From the IMG/VR virus record IMGVR_UViG_3300042476_000164, positions 1 through 37,397 of that record: a DNA stretch of 37,397 nt, one strand, 5' to 3'. The notes below the pieces were generated by a model, which saw only the letters and a list, made by a program, of their open reading frames with translations, searched no databases and was not told the DNA's origin. The translations under genes and the position numbers were made by a program. Below are positions 12,636 through 20,937 of this stretch, in pieces. Position 1 is the stretch's first letter, and every line of letters begins with the position of its first letter. The stretch is from a virus.

Positions 12636-13655
12636 TCAGTAGATTTTATCTCCTATGATTTGCTTATTCTCGACCTGAAATGTCCCGTCCTGATTTGATT
12701 CGACTATTGCGAATCCGTTAATCCAGTCAGGGTTATACAAACTATACGATACCGATAACGGGCAGAGGCAACCGACTGCCCACGCTCCGATGATAGACCC
12801 ATCGAACCGCTTACGAGTTGCCTCCTGAGATCGATGTCGATCCCCGAACATGATGTTCACCCCTGCTTTAGCAAGTATCGTAGAGGCTACGTTCGTCCCG
12901 CTACCTTTAATGTGATGCCCGTGCATTACGTGCAGATGTCCGATTTGTACGTGCTTATGGTATGGCACGAATTGAATACCGAAATGTTCAAGCTGAAGCA
13001 ATCGCTCCAAGAATATAATCCCATCGAACTGCTTGGCGTTAGAAGCGATGAATCTGCTCAGTCTATATTCATGATTTCCCTCTGCATAGATTATCTCAGC
13101 GTTCGGAAACATATTCCGTACAAGTCGCAGGTAGGTCTTAGCCTGAGCGATTTCATCCTTGAGGTTCATCTTCTCGTAAGGACTGGCCGCGTGTGAACTG
13201 ACGCTGCCGAAATCGAGTAGATCCCCATTGATTATAATGGAATCAATATCGCCCCTATCCTTTGCATATACAAGCGGCTTAATGCATAACGATGTAGAGT
13301 GTATACCTATGTGGTGATCATTCATTACAAGATACTTCTTGCCCGTTGCAAGTTGTATCGGTGTAGGGTCAATGTAGAATCCATCTGTAAATGGCTCATA
13401 AGGATCACCGTTCTGATCGTACTTGTTAAACTCATCCATCGATTGCAGAATTGCATCTGCTGATGGTGCAAATGTTTTAGGTCGGCAAATATCTATATGC
13501 TTTAGTTCAGCGTTCAGCGGCTTGCTGATATAGTTTCGGAAACTATCAATACTACCAACGTATCCGAGCATTTGAATTAGCTGCGTAGCATTCAGGTTCG
13601 GATTCTTTAACTTTAACTCTTTCGCTTTCTCGTAGTATCTCTCTCGGATAGTCAT
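12636..13655 (-). CDS. Calcineurin-like metallophosphoesterase
   Basis: The 339-residue protein has the full metal-binding series: D113-H-H115, GD in INGDLLDF (D145), GNHE (N194/H195), HGHH (H245-H248) and GDRH (D272/H274). The fold hydrolyses phosphoesters of nucleic acids, nucleotides or proteins with two metals. The first ~55 residues look like a helical DNA-binding-type region (NATQLIQMLGYVGSIDSF). It is odd that it lies among tail-fibre and spike genes rather than in the replication block. It might process DNA at ejection or act on host phosphates, which is inference. Confidence 0.88.
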   Translation of the reverse strand: MTIRERYYEKAKELKLKNPNLNATQLIQMLGYVGSIDSFRNYISKPLNAELKHIDICRPKTFAPSADAILQSMDEFNKYDQNGDPYEPFTDGFYIDPTPIQLATGKKYLVMNDHHIGIHSTSLCIKPLVYAKDRGDIDSIIINGDLLDFGSVSSHAASPYEKMNLKDEIAQAKTYLRLVRNMFPNAEIIYAEGNHEYRLSRFIASNAKQFDGIIFLERLLQLEHFGIQFVPYHKHVQIGHLHVMHGHHIKGSGTNVASTILAKAGVNIMFGDRHRSQEATRKRFDGSIIGAWAVGCLCPLSVSYSLYNPDWINGFAIVESNQDGTFQVENKQIIGDKIY

Positions 13656-13658
13656 AGC

Positions 13659-13937
13659 TTAGTTTAATGCCGGAAACATTACAAACATTCTTTGATCTGC
13701 CTTAGCCTTGTTATGCCATTCGCACCAATGCGAAAACGACCCAAACACCTGACGCGATTCGCCATCGTAATAAACAAGTTCACATCCACCATCGATATGT
13801 TCAAGCACTTCCATCACCTCCCAAAGATCAACTTTAATTAGTCCCTCCCGTTTGTGGAGTTTTTCATCAAAATCTTCCTCATCTACGTCCTTAAACAAAT
13901 AAGTCGTAGCTATTACATAGCGAAATGGATTTCGCAT
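13659..13937 (-). CDS. Hypothetical protein
   Basis: This 92-residue, acidic protein (KDVDEEDFDEKLHKREGLIK) ends in an aromatic segment (FGSFSHWCEWHNKAKADQR). No family is recognised. It is packed 3 bases before the phosphoesterase gene, so the two are probably co-translated. It could be a partner of that enzyme or a minor tail protein, but nothing in the sequence decides this. Confidence 0.65.
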   Translation of the reverse strand: MRNPFRYVIATTYLFKDVDEEDFDEKLHKREGLIKVDLWEVMEVLEHIDGGCELVYYDGESRQVFGSFSHWCEWHNKAKADQRMFVMFPALN

Positions 13938-13946
13938 GGTCGTATG

Positions 13947-14084
13947 TTATTTACGTCCCTTGCGCTTGGTAGTAGTAGTAGGCTGAATAGCCGGAGCGTT
14001 AGGACAAACAATATCCGAAACAATGCAAGTCGAACCACCTGAACAACCTGTAACGGTACGACCTAAGTACGGGTTAATTTTCAT
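13947..14084 (-). CDS. 45-aa small protein with Cys and Thr-rich tail
   Basis: The protein reads MKINPYLGRTVTGCSGGSTC, then a short Cys-containing region, then a TTTTKRKGRK basic tail. It starts 8 bases after the glycine-rich adhesin's stop. Three cysteines (14, 20, 27) could bind metal or form a disulphide. No family is recognised. Its place among adhesin genes makes a minor virion role possible. Confidence 0.55.
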   Translation of the reverse strand: MKINPYLGRTVTGCSGGSTCIVSDIVCPNAPAIQPTTTTKRKGRK

Positions 14085-14092
14085 ATGTTTGA

Positions 14093-15322
14093 TTAATAGA
14101 TTTCCATTACTAAGCAAAGACCACCTCCACCATTTCCACCCGCACCGGATAGAGTGCCTGTGAGTGAAGCACGACCACCGCCACCACCTGCACCGTAGTC
14201 GCCTCCGTTACCTGCACCGGCAGGAAGCGATGGGTATCCTCCTGCACCGCCTGTGCCGATTCCTTTGCCAGTTGTCAGGGTATTGCTAAAAAATAAGAAG
14301 TTGGACTGATTGGCAACTCCGTTCGGTGTTGCGCCTGAAGTCGGGCCGTTTACTAAGATTCCGTTTGCATATACACTGCCTCCCTGACCTCCTGCGGTTG
14401 CGTTAGTATTACTGTTATTTATACCACCTCCACCGCCACCACTTGGGGAAGCCGTATTTGCATTAAATCCAGTTCCTCCTTGTGAACCACTTGAATTTGA
14501 ACCCGCCCCTCCGCTTGCTGCAGTTAGTGCATAAGGCGAAAAAGATGGAGTACATGAACCACCTTGCCCTCCGTTCCCCCCCGTACCTCCCACAAGCGTA
14601 CCACCCGTCCCACCGCTACCACCCTTGGCTATTACAAGCGCACCGAATGAAGTATCTCCACCTGCCGTACCTGGATTACCACTTGTAGCAACAGTCGATA
14701 CACCCGTACCGCCCGTACCGCCTGTACCCGTAGTGACTGCAACCGTAGCAGTCAGATCAGTTGCAGCAATCTGCCGCCATACAACTGCACCACCACCGCC
14801 TCCACCACCGCCAAAGCGGTTAAGACCTGCATTATCACATCTGCCTGATCCACCTGCTCCACCTGCACCGATGCAGCATACCATTACACGCTTAAGTCCG
14901 GCAGGCTTAGTCCATGTACCGTTAGCAGTGAACTCGGTCAGGATAACCGATTCCTGAGATGACTTCTTCAGTATAGTCCAACCGTACTCGCGTGACCATT
15001 GCAGCGTATCTCCGACCTGAAGCAATGATTTAGTCAGTACATAATCAGTACCTGCCACATCTTTCTGAACCGTTACAGTCGCAGCAACCGTATCGGAATT
15101 GTATATATTGATATGCGTTACCTGCCGAGTAGTCGAAGCACCCGGCACTGCAACAAGATCAATCGCAGTAGCGTTATTCGTTACGGCCTGACTGCTTGAT
15201 TGCGGCAGGGTCATACCAAGAGAGGTAATATCCTGCCACGATGCAACGCACTGCAATTGGTTAGTAGTGATCGTACCTGATAGTACGACCTGAATCTTTT
15301 CGTTAGTTGCTGATAGGTACAT
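14093..15322 (-). CDS. Glycine-rich tail adhesin
   Basis: The 409-residue protein has an N-terminal virion-type domain (about 1-125, with VLSGTITTNQLQCVASWQ) and then a 'FTANGTWTKPAGLKRVMVCC' junction. From residue ~150 it has a long glycine-rich region with GGGG runs interrupted by loops, closing with GGGGLCLVMEIY. This matches glycine-rich domains of phage adhesins, where poly-glycine helices pack side by side and the loops between them contact the receptor. The loops are the expected fast-evolving host-range determinants. It is joined to the preceding gene by a one-base TAATG overlap. The large plus-strand Pro-rich frames here are shadows. Confidence 0.8.
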   Translation of the reverse strand: MYLSATNEKIQVVLSGTITTNQLQCVASWQDITSLGMTLPQSSSQAVTNNATAIDLVAVPGASTTRQVTHINIYNSDTVAATVTVQKDVAGTDYVLTKSLLQVGDTLQWSREYGWTILKKSSQESVILTEFTANGTWTKPAGLKRVMVCCIGAGGAGGSGRCDNAGLNRFGGGGGGGGAVVWRQIAATDLTATVAVTTGTGGTGGTGVSTVATSGNPGTAGGDTSFGALVIAKGGSGGTGGTLVGGTGGNGGQGGSCTPSFSPYALTAASGGAGSNSSGSQGGTGFNANTASPSGGGGGGINNSNTNATAGGQGGSVYANGILVNGPTSGATPNGVANQSNFLFFSNTLTTGKGIGTGGAGGYPSLPAGAGNGGDYGAGGGGGRASLTGTLSGAGGNGGGGLCLVMEIY

Positions 15323-15516
15323 TAGTATGCTGCCGTTATTGCCATTATGATATTCTGTGATGCACCGCCACCGCCGCTTGAATAGTTCGGAATATTCAAT
15401 GCCGTACCTGTCAGTGTAGCCGGGCCAGACGTGCCAGTAGTGGTTAATGAAATCGGCGATGATAGTTGCTGACGTAGCAACTGAACCATCAGATATAATC
15501 GATTAGTGTTAATCAT
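15322..15516 (-). CDS. Small fibre-linked protein
   Basis: The 64-residue protein has the motif SLTTTGTSGPATLTGTALN followed by IPNY and a GGGG run. This is a well-known repeat in tail-fibre shafts of Bacteroidota phages ('LTTtGtSGaATl...LNIPNY'). Alone it is probably a short fibre or linker joined to the downstream glycine-rich adhesin. It overlaps the previous gene by ATGA. Confidence 0.65.
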   Translation of the reverse strand: MINTNRLYLMVQLLRQQLSSPISLTTTGTSGPATLTGTALNIPNYSSGGGGASQNIIMAITAAY

Positions 15517-15728
15517 TTAGCGCGATATACGTACTGTTCAACGTGATCGATTCGACTATCATGGTCATGCAATTTCTGCTCATGCCGAATAACCGCATCG
15601 GCAGCGATGTCTATCTTCTTGTCGATCTTAGTCAAGAAGTACAGAATCACCGTGAGCAGTGCAGGGATAGCCGTTACCGTTATCCACTTGTGCGATTCAG
15701 TCAATCTGTCGAGGTTGCGCTGGGTCAT
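15513..15728 (-). CDS. Membrane and coiled-coil small protein
   Basis: The 71-residue protein has one membrane segment (about 17-33, ITVTAIPALLTVILYF) followed by an alpha-helical, charged, coiled-coil-like part (KKIDIAADAVIRHEQKLHDH, DSRIDHVEQYV). This resembles the XhlA-type haemolysin/holin-associated proteins of phages. It lies in the fibre region, away from the endolysin, so the role is uncertain. Confidence 0.6.
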   Translation of the reverse strand: MTQRNLDRLTESHKWITVTAIPALLTVILYFLTKIDKKIDIAADAVIRHEQKLHDHDSRIDHVEQYVYRAK

Positions 15729-15729
15729 A

Positions 15730-15999
15730 TCAGTCGAAGTCCTGAGATTTCTCGATGATTAGTTGCGTGAGGGTTGTGATCTCATCCGATGGCAAGATGC
15801 GGTCATTGTCTGCGCTGAGTTTAGCGTTGCCGATCTTTGCCTCAATGAATGAATCGAAGTAAGCTTCAGTCAGTCCTGAAGTATTAATAGCCTTACCGAG
15901 TTGCGTTACTGCGTTATCGGTGATGTGGTACTGCAAGCCTTTTGTGCAGTCGATAAGGTAACCGCCCTGATATTCGTAAGCCTTAGTAGTGTTTGCCAT
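15730..15999 (-). CDS. Hypothetical tail-region protein
   Basis: This 89-residue acidic protein (MANTTKAYEYQGGYLIDC) is packed one base before the membrane/coiled-coil gene. It has predicted helices (NAVTQLGKAINTSGLTEAYF, ITTLTQLIIEKSQ). No family is recognised. Its position suggests a minor fibre or assembly protein. Confidence 0.6.
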   Translation of the reverse strand: MANTTKAYEYQGGYLIDCTKGLQYHITDNAVTQLGKAINTSGLTEAYFDSFIEAKIGNAKLSADNDRILPSDEITTLTQLIIEKSQDFD

Positions 16000-16002
16000 A
16001 TG

Positions 16003-16947
16003 TTATATTGTTAATGTGTGCATTAAAATCCAGTTTGATCCCCGCTTTTTGAGCTTAATGTATGCGAGATTATTGTCAAGAATTGCAACAGGTGGCGAGT
16101 AAAAGTTTAGGTCAACAATTATATTCCCCGTATCAGCTACATTCAGCGCATTCGCAGTCCCACCCGTAACGAAAATCGTCAGCTCCATGCCTTCAAAGCC
16201 GCCCGTAATCGTTTCGAGGGTTTCGTTAGCGGTGATTGCTATTTCAACGATGCCGTAGATGTAGTTAGGTGTAAAAAAGGAAAGTTCCAATGCATCAGTA
16301 GCAGGGTCAAAATTATACTGAACATTGCCGCTTGTTGTCAGCGTAGCATCAGCAGCCGTAAACGCAAATCCTGAACCCTTGAATACGCCCTGAACGGTAC
16401 CGAGTACTCCGTTAGCATCATCATAATAGCCCATTGACGTATCAAAGTAGAAACTATCAAGAGCCTTAACAAATAGTATATCATTCTCAGCACCGCCTGA
16501 CGAACCATCGAGGGTAATTCGATAGAGCGCACCTGTTACAACTCCACCGCCTCCAAGAGCCGCAATCGCAGCTGCTTCGGTAAGGTCGTAATATAACGTA
16601 CCACCTTTACCTTCACCTCCACCCGTATTCTGAGCTACCAATGCATCGACCATATTATCCAAAGCGACCGTGATCGATGAGTAGTGAACATCAGCCTGCA
16701 AATCGTACCAACCTTGATAGATACTGAACTGATCCTGATTGGTATTCTGTAGGATAAAGACCTGATCAGTATCGCGCTTGTATACAACTGCTCCGGCAGG
16801 AATACTGAACTGCTCCGTCCATTGCAGATCGTCATAGAGATTAGTTCTACGATCAAGATTATACCTGCTCACCACAAACGTGATCAGATTGGTGTTGGTA
16901 TCTATTGTTCCGTCTATCGTGTACGGTACGGTGTTGTTGAATGCCAT
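16003..16947 (-). CDS. Probable tail-fibre structural protein
   Basis: The 314-residue protein is rich in beta strands, Gly and Thr, with few Lys. The N-terminal region (TIDGTIDTNTNLITFVVSRY) and the G-rich junction near residue 110-140 look like fibre connector segments. The C-terminal end (LNVADTGNIIVDLNFYSPP, YIKLKKRGSNWILMHTLTI) is a typical closing pattern of phage tip proteins. It begins the fibre block after the tail tube. No enzymatic motif is visible. Confidence 0.6.
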   Translation of the reverse strand: MAFNNTVPYTIDGTIDTNTNLITFVVSRYNLDRRTNLYDDLQWTEQFSIPAGAVVYKRDTDQVFILQNTNQDQFSIYQGWYDLQADVHYSSITVALDNMVDALVAQNTGGGEGKGGTLYYDLTEAAAIAALGGGGVVTGALYRITLDGSSGGAENDILFVKALDSFYFDTSMGYYDDANGVLGTVQGVFKGSGFAFTAADATLTTSGNVQYNFDPATDALELSFFTPNYIYGIVEIAITANETLETITGGFEGMELTIFVTGGTANALNVADTGNIIVDLNFYSPPVAILDNNLAYIKLKKRGSNWILMHTLTI

Positions 16948-16961
16948 TGGTCTGTTATAAT

Positions 16962-16987
16962 GAATCCGACCTTACGGGATCGGAATC
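16962..16987 (-). other. Intergenic hairpin between tail tube and fibre genes
   Basis: GAATCCGA (16962-16969) pairs with TCGGAATC (16980-16987), 7 of 8 bases, around a 10-base loop. It fills most of the 44-base gap between the tail-tube and fibre genes. There is no U-run, so it is more likely an mRNA processing or stability element than a terminator. It could lower fibre expression compared with the tube. Confidence 0.45.
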
Positions 16988-16991
16988 TCGA

Positions 16992-17543
16992 TTAGACAGG
17001 AATATAACAGTTCTCGAAGATACCGTCAGGAATATCGTAAGAACATGGTAAATCAGCATTCTGCCATTTAACAGTTACCTCATACGATACAACTGATTTC
17101 AAATCGTCAGCAATTGGCATCTTTGGAGTAATGTTTACAGGCGCACCTGCTGACCAGATTCTTGTCGATGTGCGAAACCATACAGTGTACTCAGTAGAGT
17201 TTTTGATCGCGTTATAGAAATCGCAGTTATCGGTTGTGCTTGCATCTTTGTAAGTCAATACGTGCGACACACCACCATTTACGAATTCAGCATCACCGAA
17301 TCCTGGCAGTTCCTGAGAAGTTCCGCCATCATAGTTACCCTGAGTTGCCCAGATCACAATCGCGTTACCTGCTGCGATAGCAGTAGTCCATTGTGTTGGG
17401 CTGGATGGGTTTGTAAATGATACGGAATTTTTCACGAAAGCTATCGACCTGATCCGGCCGTATTCATAGTCTGGGCAGGGGTTACAAGTGTACTTCGGAA
17501 TTGCACCGCCGCCACAAGTAGAGGTTGGATAATATACAGACAT
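16992..17543 (-). CDS. Candidate major tail tube protein
   Basis: This 183-residue protein has a CNPCPDYEYGRIRSIAFVKN opening, strands throughout and a closing CSYDIPDGIFENCY. Its place after the head-tail connector genes, its size and the Ser/Thr/Gly beta character fit a tail tube subunit. Six cysteines are unusual for such a protein. The hairpin after it could help keep expression high. The call is by synteny and composition. Confidence 0.55.
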   Translation of the reverse strand: MSVYYPTSTCGGGAIPKYTCNPCPDYEYGRIRSIAFVKNSVSFTNPSSPTQWTTAIAAGNAIVIWATQGNYDGGTSQELPGFGDAEFVNGGVSHVLTYKDASTTDNCDFYNAIKNSTEYTVWFRTSTRIWSAGAPVNITPKMPIADDLKSVVSYEVTVKWQNADLPCSYDIPDGIFENCYIPV

Positions 17544-17555
17544 TTTAGATTTGTT

Positions 17556-18143
17556 TTAACATGGTGAACATGAACTGATACAATTGATGTCGTAGTCAAT
17601 TGTCAAGACGTAATCCATCGCAAAATAAATCTGCTCCGGCTGCACTGGATAAGAGGTAATCGGCATCTTATATTCAGATGTGAATACGTTAACGCCATCG
17701 AAGTTACTCAATCCTGCATCAACGATAATGCCTTTCACACCTAATAGTGAACTGATATCTGATCTATTGAATTGTGATGAAACACCGCGAGCGATTCTAA
17801 ATGCAAGCGATTGCTCATTTTCTTGTATCGATCTGCGATTAGCAAATACGATCAATCTCATCTTTGCCTGTTCGCGACCTAATGTATTGGCATCACCGAA
17901 CTGATTCGGATTATCGATCTGCTCAGTAGATAAGCACCGATGATAAACAACTACATTATACCGTTCATCGAATCCGCTGAACTCAGCCGAACCGGACAGA
18001 GTCACAATGGCCGGTATCGTTTCGGTTTGTCGAGGTAGCAGATTGCATAGCCCTTGCAGATTCGTATTGAACTGCGGTGAGTTGAAGCTGATTTGATTCA
18101 GCTTCGTATTGATCTTATCTACTATCTCAGTTATGTATGGCAT
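17556..18143 (-). CDS. Head-tail connector / tail terminator candidate
   Basis: The 195-residue protein reads as a mixed alpha/beta fold (VVVYHRCLSTEQIDNPNQF, AKMRLIVFANRRSIQENEQS). It ends with a strand and a Cys-rich tail (CISSCSPC). It lies between a gp10-like protein and the tube, where siphophages encode the tail terminator. Its length is in range. No motif proves the call. Confidence 0.55.
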   Translation of the reverse strand: MPYITEIVDKINTKLNQISFNSPQFNTNLQGLCNLLPRQTETIPAIVTLSGSAEFSGFDERYNVVVYHRCLSTEQIDNPNQFGDANTLGREQAKMRLIVFANRRSIQENEQSLAFRIARGVSSQFNRSDISSLLGVKGIIVDAGLSNFDGVNVFTSEYKMPITSYPVQPEQIYFAMDYVLTIDYDINCISSCSPC

Positions 18144-18623
18144 TTATTTGAATGCGTTATTTACGAACTCTTGTACTATTGCATCGACTTGCTTTAATTC
18201 TGATTCAGACAATGCCCATATATCATTGCCAAACCGCTCTGCGAGCCATACGGATTTGTTTGCATCAACTGAGTTAGTGAATCCAAGTCCATATTCTGTA
18301 TCGGAGATGGCAATGATTTGGTAATCGTTCTGCATTTGACCTGTCAATGAGAATATAACTTTGGTATCAGAAGTAGCATTATATTTAGGGCGAGTTTGAC
18401 CTTTATTCTTACCCTTAGTATATTTATTAGTGCTATAACTACCTGTTCTCAACTTCATATACTCAGGTGAATACGTACCAATAGGACTGCCATCAGCCCT
18501 CTCGCCAAAGTTGTGTATTCTCTGTCGAGTTTCTCCAAGCATAGCCTCACTGATAGTTCTGAGCAGACTATCCGTATCGGTCAGGCTCGCTAAACCTTTG
18601 ACAACGTAATCAACGCTTGCCAC
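18144..18623 (-). CDS. HK97 gp10 / Mu gpG-like morphogenesis protein
   Basis: The 159-residue protein carries the family's pattern: RQRIHNFGERADGSPIGTYS near the start, VIFSLTGQMQNDY in the middle, and NKSVWLAERFGNDIWALS with a C-terminal amphipathic helix. Such proteins close the tail end or join head and tail. The stop abuts the next gene directly (18143/18144). Context on both sides agrees. Confidence 0.75.
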   Translation of the reverse strand: MASVDYVVKGLASLTDTDSLLRTISEAMLGETRQRIHNFGERADGSPIGTYSPEYMKLRTGSYSTNKYTKGKNKGQTRPKYNATSDTKVIFSLTGQMQNDYQIIAISDTEYGLGFTNSVDANKSVWLAERFGNDIWALSESELKQVDAIVQEFVNNAFK

Positions 18624-18653
18624 CTCTTTTGCCTCCGCAGTTACATCCCATTG

Positions 18654-19670
18654 TTAGTAGAATTGTGAAGCAGTACGAATCTGTACGGGTGATGCGCAAT
18701 CAAGGCAGCAATCACAATCGAGATACATTCCGTCCGCTACTTGTTTGAGTGATTTTTGATATTCAACTTCATACTCAGCCCGTAAGTCCTTCATCTGATT
18801 CATTCCGATGGTAGTCCACTTGCTCAGAGTAGTCGAGTAGATTAGTTCAGTCAGAAATTCGATACCGCATAGATACCAGAACGCACGACTAAATAAGTTT
18901 TTATTCTGACAGATCAAACTATCCCAAGAGCAAGTCACATTGAAAGTTGCTGTTACACCATAAGACTCTGCTGATTCAGAATATACTTGATTGCCTGAAA
19001 TTGACATACCATTTATATCTGCTTGGCAACAACTATTAATTCTGATTTCACTATTCAATGTCTGTGAAACAAATGCAAGTTGTTCAGCATTATTAATTAC
19101 ACAAGCAATTCTTAAAGGATTTTGTGTTGAAGTAGATAAAAAAGATTGATTTATCTCATAATTCTCCCAGCCACCTGCTCCAAGCACTATTGATTTTTGA
19201 TACAAAATCTGATTAGTATCCATATCAAAAAATACAACACTTGAATCTAAACCAGTATTTACTCCTAATGGATTGTAAAAAGAAACAGATTGAACATTTA
19301 TTTGCATTAATGGTGATGGAGTATAAAGATTATCACCACTATTTAATTCTATTGATATTCCTAAATAAGTTGAATTTGGATATGTATTAGTAGTATAATC
19401 TTCTATGTCTCTACTTAAAGTCACACCCTGCGCTAACGACTTCAACCGATACTTAGCACCCATTGCCTCACGTACATCGAGCGCGAATCTTCTCTCAGCG
19501 CGATTCTGCACCGTGTTCCATACCGATAGGAACGTACCGTTTTCTTCGTCTGTGATCGAATTGAATTGCTTTATACTAAGACCTGGCAGATCGTTAATAT
19601 AAAGAGAAGATGGGGCGGAGGCTGAACCTCCGCACCACCTTATCCCGATGTAGTCGTTAAGACAACCCAT
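18654..19670 (-). CDS. Head-tail adaptor-like protein with a putative inserted domain
   Basis: The 338-residue protein has a normal-composition N-terminus (MGCLNDYIGIRWCGG) and a helical C-terminus (NQMKDLRAEYEVEYQKSLKQ, then CDCCLDC). In between, about residues 85-235 (bases ~18970-19420), lies an AT-rich, strand-rich segment (MQINVQSVSFYNPLG, DSSVVFFDMDTNQILYQKSI). The split composition suggests a carbohydrate-binding-like or Ig-like domain inserted into a connector. Neighbours are the capsid and gp10-like genes. The protein may therefore display an extra domain on the particle. Confidence 0.6.
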   Translation of the reverse strand: MGCLNDYIGIRWCGGSASAPSSLYINDLPGLSIKQFNSITDEENGTFLSVWNTVQNRAERRFALDVREAMGAKYRLKSLAQGVTLSRDIEDYTTNTYPNSTYLGISIELNSGDNLYTPSPLMQINVQSVSFYNPLGVNTGLDSSVVFFDMDTNQILYQKSIVLGAGGWENYEINQSFLSTSTQNPLRIACVINNAEQLAFVSQTLNSEIRINSCCQADINGMSISGNQVYSESAESYGVTATFNVTCSWDSLICQNKNLFSRAFWYLCGIEFLTELIYSTTLSKWTTIGMNQMKDLRAEYEVEYQKSLKQVADGMYLDCDCCLDCASPVQIRTASQFY

Positions 19671-19675
19671 TCCGA

Positions 19676-20815
19676 TTACGTATTAGTAATAGCGTAACGG
19701 AGAGTTCCATTCTGACCCTGAATTACGTCAGCACCGTCATACGCATTGGTAGGAACAGTGAACAGATCGTAACGCTTCTTAACGATCAACAGAGTACCGC
19801 GTGCGCCTGTAACGCTTGCTTTTGAAATGTATCCGTTAACGATGTTTGAAGCTAAATCTTCAGGACAATCGATGTACTTCACTTGTAAATCGAACTGTAC
19901 GTTTGACAATCCGTTTGGAGTCCAACACTGAACACGAGGATCAGTGATAGTTGTGAAGAATGATGATCCGCGCTGACCTGCAAACGCACCTACGTTATCA
20001 AGACGCTCGATCAGGTGAGTAGAACCCGGACTGAACAATCCGATGTGCTGCGCTCCCCAAGTAGAACCAGTCTGACCTGAACCGTAGAAGGTGAATCCCA
20101 TCGCGTCAGCCATTGCCTGTGCGTTATAAGCATCACCGGTCATCATACCGCGATACTTGAACTGAGTAGCGAACTGATGGAAGATAGAACCGAGCGCACC
20201 AACGATAACGGGAGATCCGCAGAATTCGTTATTCTCAGCATCAGCAAGCAGTTTAGTCAAGCCTGTTCCAAGATCGTTGATTGTAGCATCTTGTTTGATG
20301 TTAACTGTAACGGCAGTAGCAGTTCCAGTAGCTTTGTGCTTACCGAAATTTGATGCCATCTCAGTTGTAAGTACATTCTCCATTTTCTGGTACAGACCGT
20401 TCATCGCATGAAGCACAGAACTTAAATGCTGCGACATCATTTGCGTTGCAGGTTGACCGACCGCTACGGTACGGCTTGCATCTTCGCAGTACTGACGGAT
20501 AGTGTCATCCGGTACCCAGACACCGGTCTGAACCAGATTATCAACTGTTACGTCAACCTCTCTGAATGCTGGAACAACATCTACCGCACAAGTGTCGGTT
20601 GTCGTTACTTGAGATGCAGTAGTACGCGGCATATATGCAACACGCGCAGTACCATAATGACCGCCACGATTTACATCGTTAACGATGTTAGGACGATCTG
20701 GGGATAGAAGTAATGAATTTAAGAATCCCGGCATGGTCACTTTTTGACCGGGATAATTTTGCCCTGCTACTGACTCTAAGTGCAACAGAAGGGCTTCACA
20801 ATAACCATTAGCCAT
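19676..20815 (-). CDS. Major capsid protein, HK97-type
   Basis: The 379-residue protein follows a scaffold candidate and precedes the connector genes. It has an extended N-terminal arm region, a long helix (SQHLSSVLHAMNGLYQKMEN), a P-domain-like core (SPVIVGALGSIFHQFATQF) and an A-domain-like C-terminal part (TPNGLSNVQFDLQVKYIDC). Length and layout fit the HK97 fold. I see no covalent cross-link motif. A two-stem RNA element precedes the gene and may adjust its expression. Confidence 0.8.
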   Translation of the reverse strand: MANGYCEALLLHLESVAGQNYPGQKVTMPGFLNSLLLSPDRPNIVNDVNRGGHYGTARVAYMPRTTASQVTTTDTCAVDVVPAFREVDVTVDNLVQTGVWVPDDTIRQYCEDASRTVAVGQPATQMMSQHLSSVLHAMNGLYQKMENVLTTEMASNFGKHKATGTATAVTVNIKQDATINDLGTGLTKLLADAENNEFCGSPVIVGALGSIFHQFATQFKYRGMMTGDAYNAQAMADAMGFTFYGSGQTGSTWGAQHIGLFSPGSTHLIERLDNVGAFAGQRGSSFFTTITDPRVQCWTPNGLSNVQFDLQVKYIDCPEDLASNIVNGYISKASVTGARGTLLIVKKRYDLFTVPTNAYDGADVIQGQNGTLRYAITNT

Positions 20816-20841
20816 TTGCTATGAGTATTTAAGAAGTTAGT

Positions 20842-20878
20842 CAATAATTGTAGAGGTAGAAGACCTCTGGCATTATTG
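20842..20878 (-). promoter_or_regulatory. Extended RNA hairpin before the capsid gene
   Basis: CAATAAT pairs with ATTATTG and, inside it, AGAGGT with ACCTCT (loop of 5), separated by a symmetric 3x3 internal loop. It lies 27 bases before the major capsid start in the 122-base gap after the scaffold gene. The other stem, at 20898-20912, lies just upstream in the same leader. It may be a processing site that separates capsid mRNA from upstream messages and stabilises it. Confidence 0.6.
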
Positions 20879-20897
20879 GCTTGCGCCCGAAAGTGTT

Positions 20898-20912
20898 GCA
20901 CTCATAGAGTGC
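20898..20912 (-). promoter_or_regulatory. Second small stem in the capsid leader
   Basis: GCACTC and GAGTGC pair perfectly around a 3-base loop. The stem is 20 bases upstream of the larger hairpin. No TAnnTTTG box is seen on the minus strand in this gap, so these stems are RNA features rather than parts of a promoter. Confidence 0.45.
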
Positions 20913-20937
20913 CGTATCATTGTATCAGTTCACTTCA

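Noticed and set aside
12834-13196. Plus-strand 120-codon frame
   Set aside because: Shadow of the metallophosphoesterase, whose metal motifs are complete on the minus strand.
14625-14957. Plus-strand Pro-rich open frame of 110 codons
   Set aside because: It is the complement of the glycine-rich adhesin; Gly codons (GGN) read as Pro/Thr/Ala on the other strand. No promoter or start context supports it.
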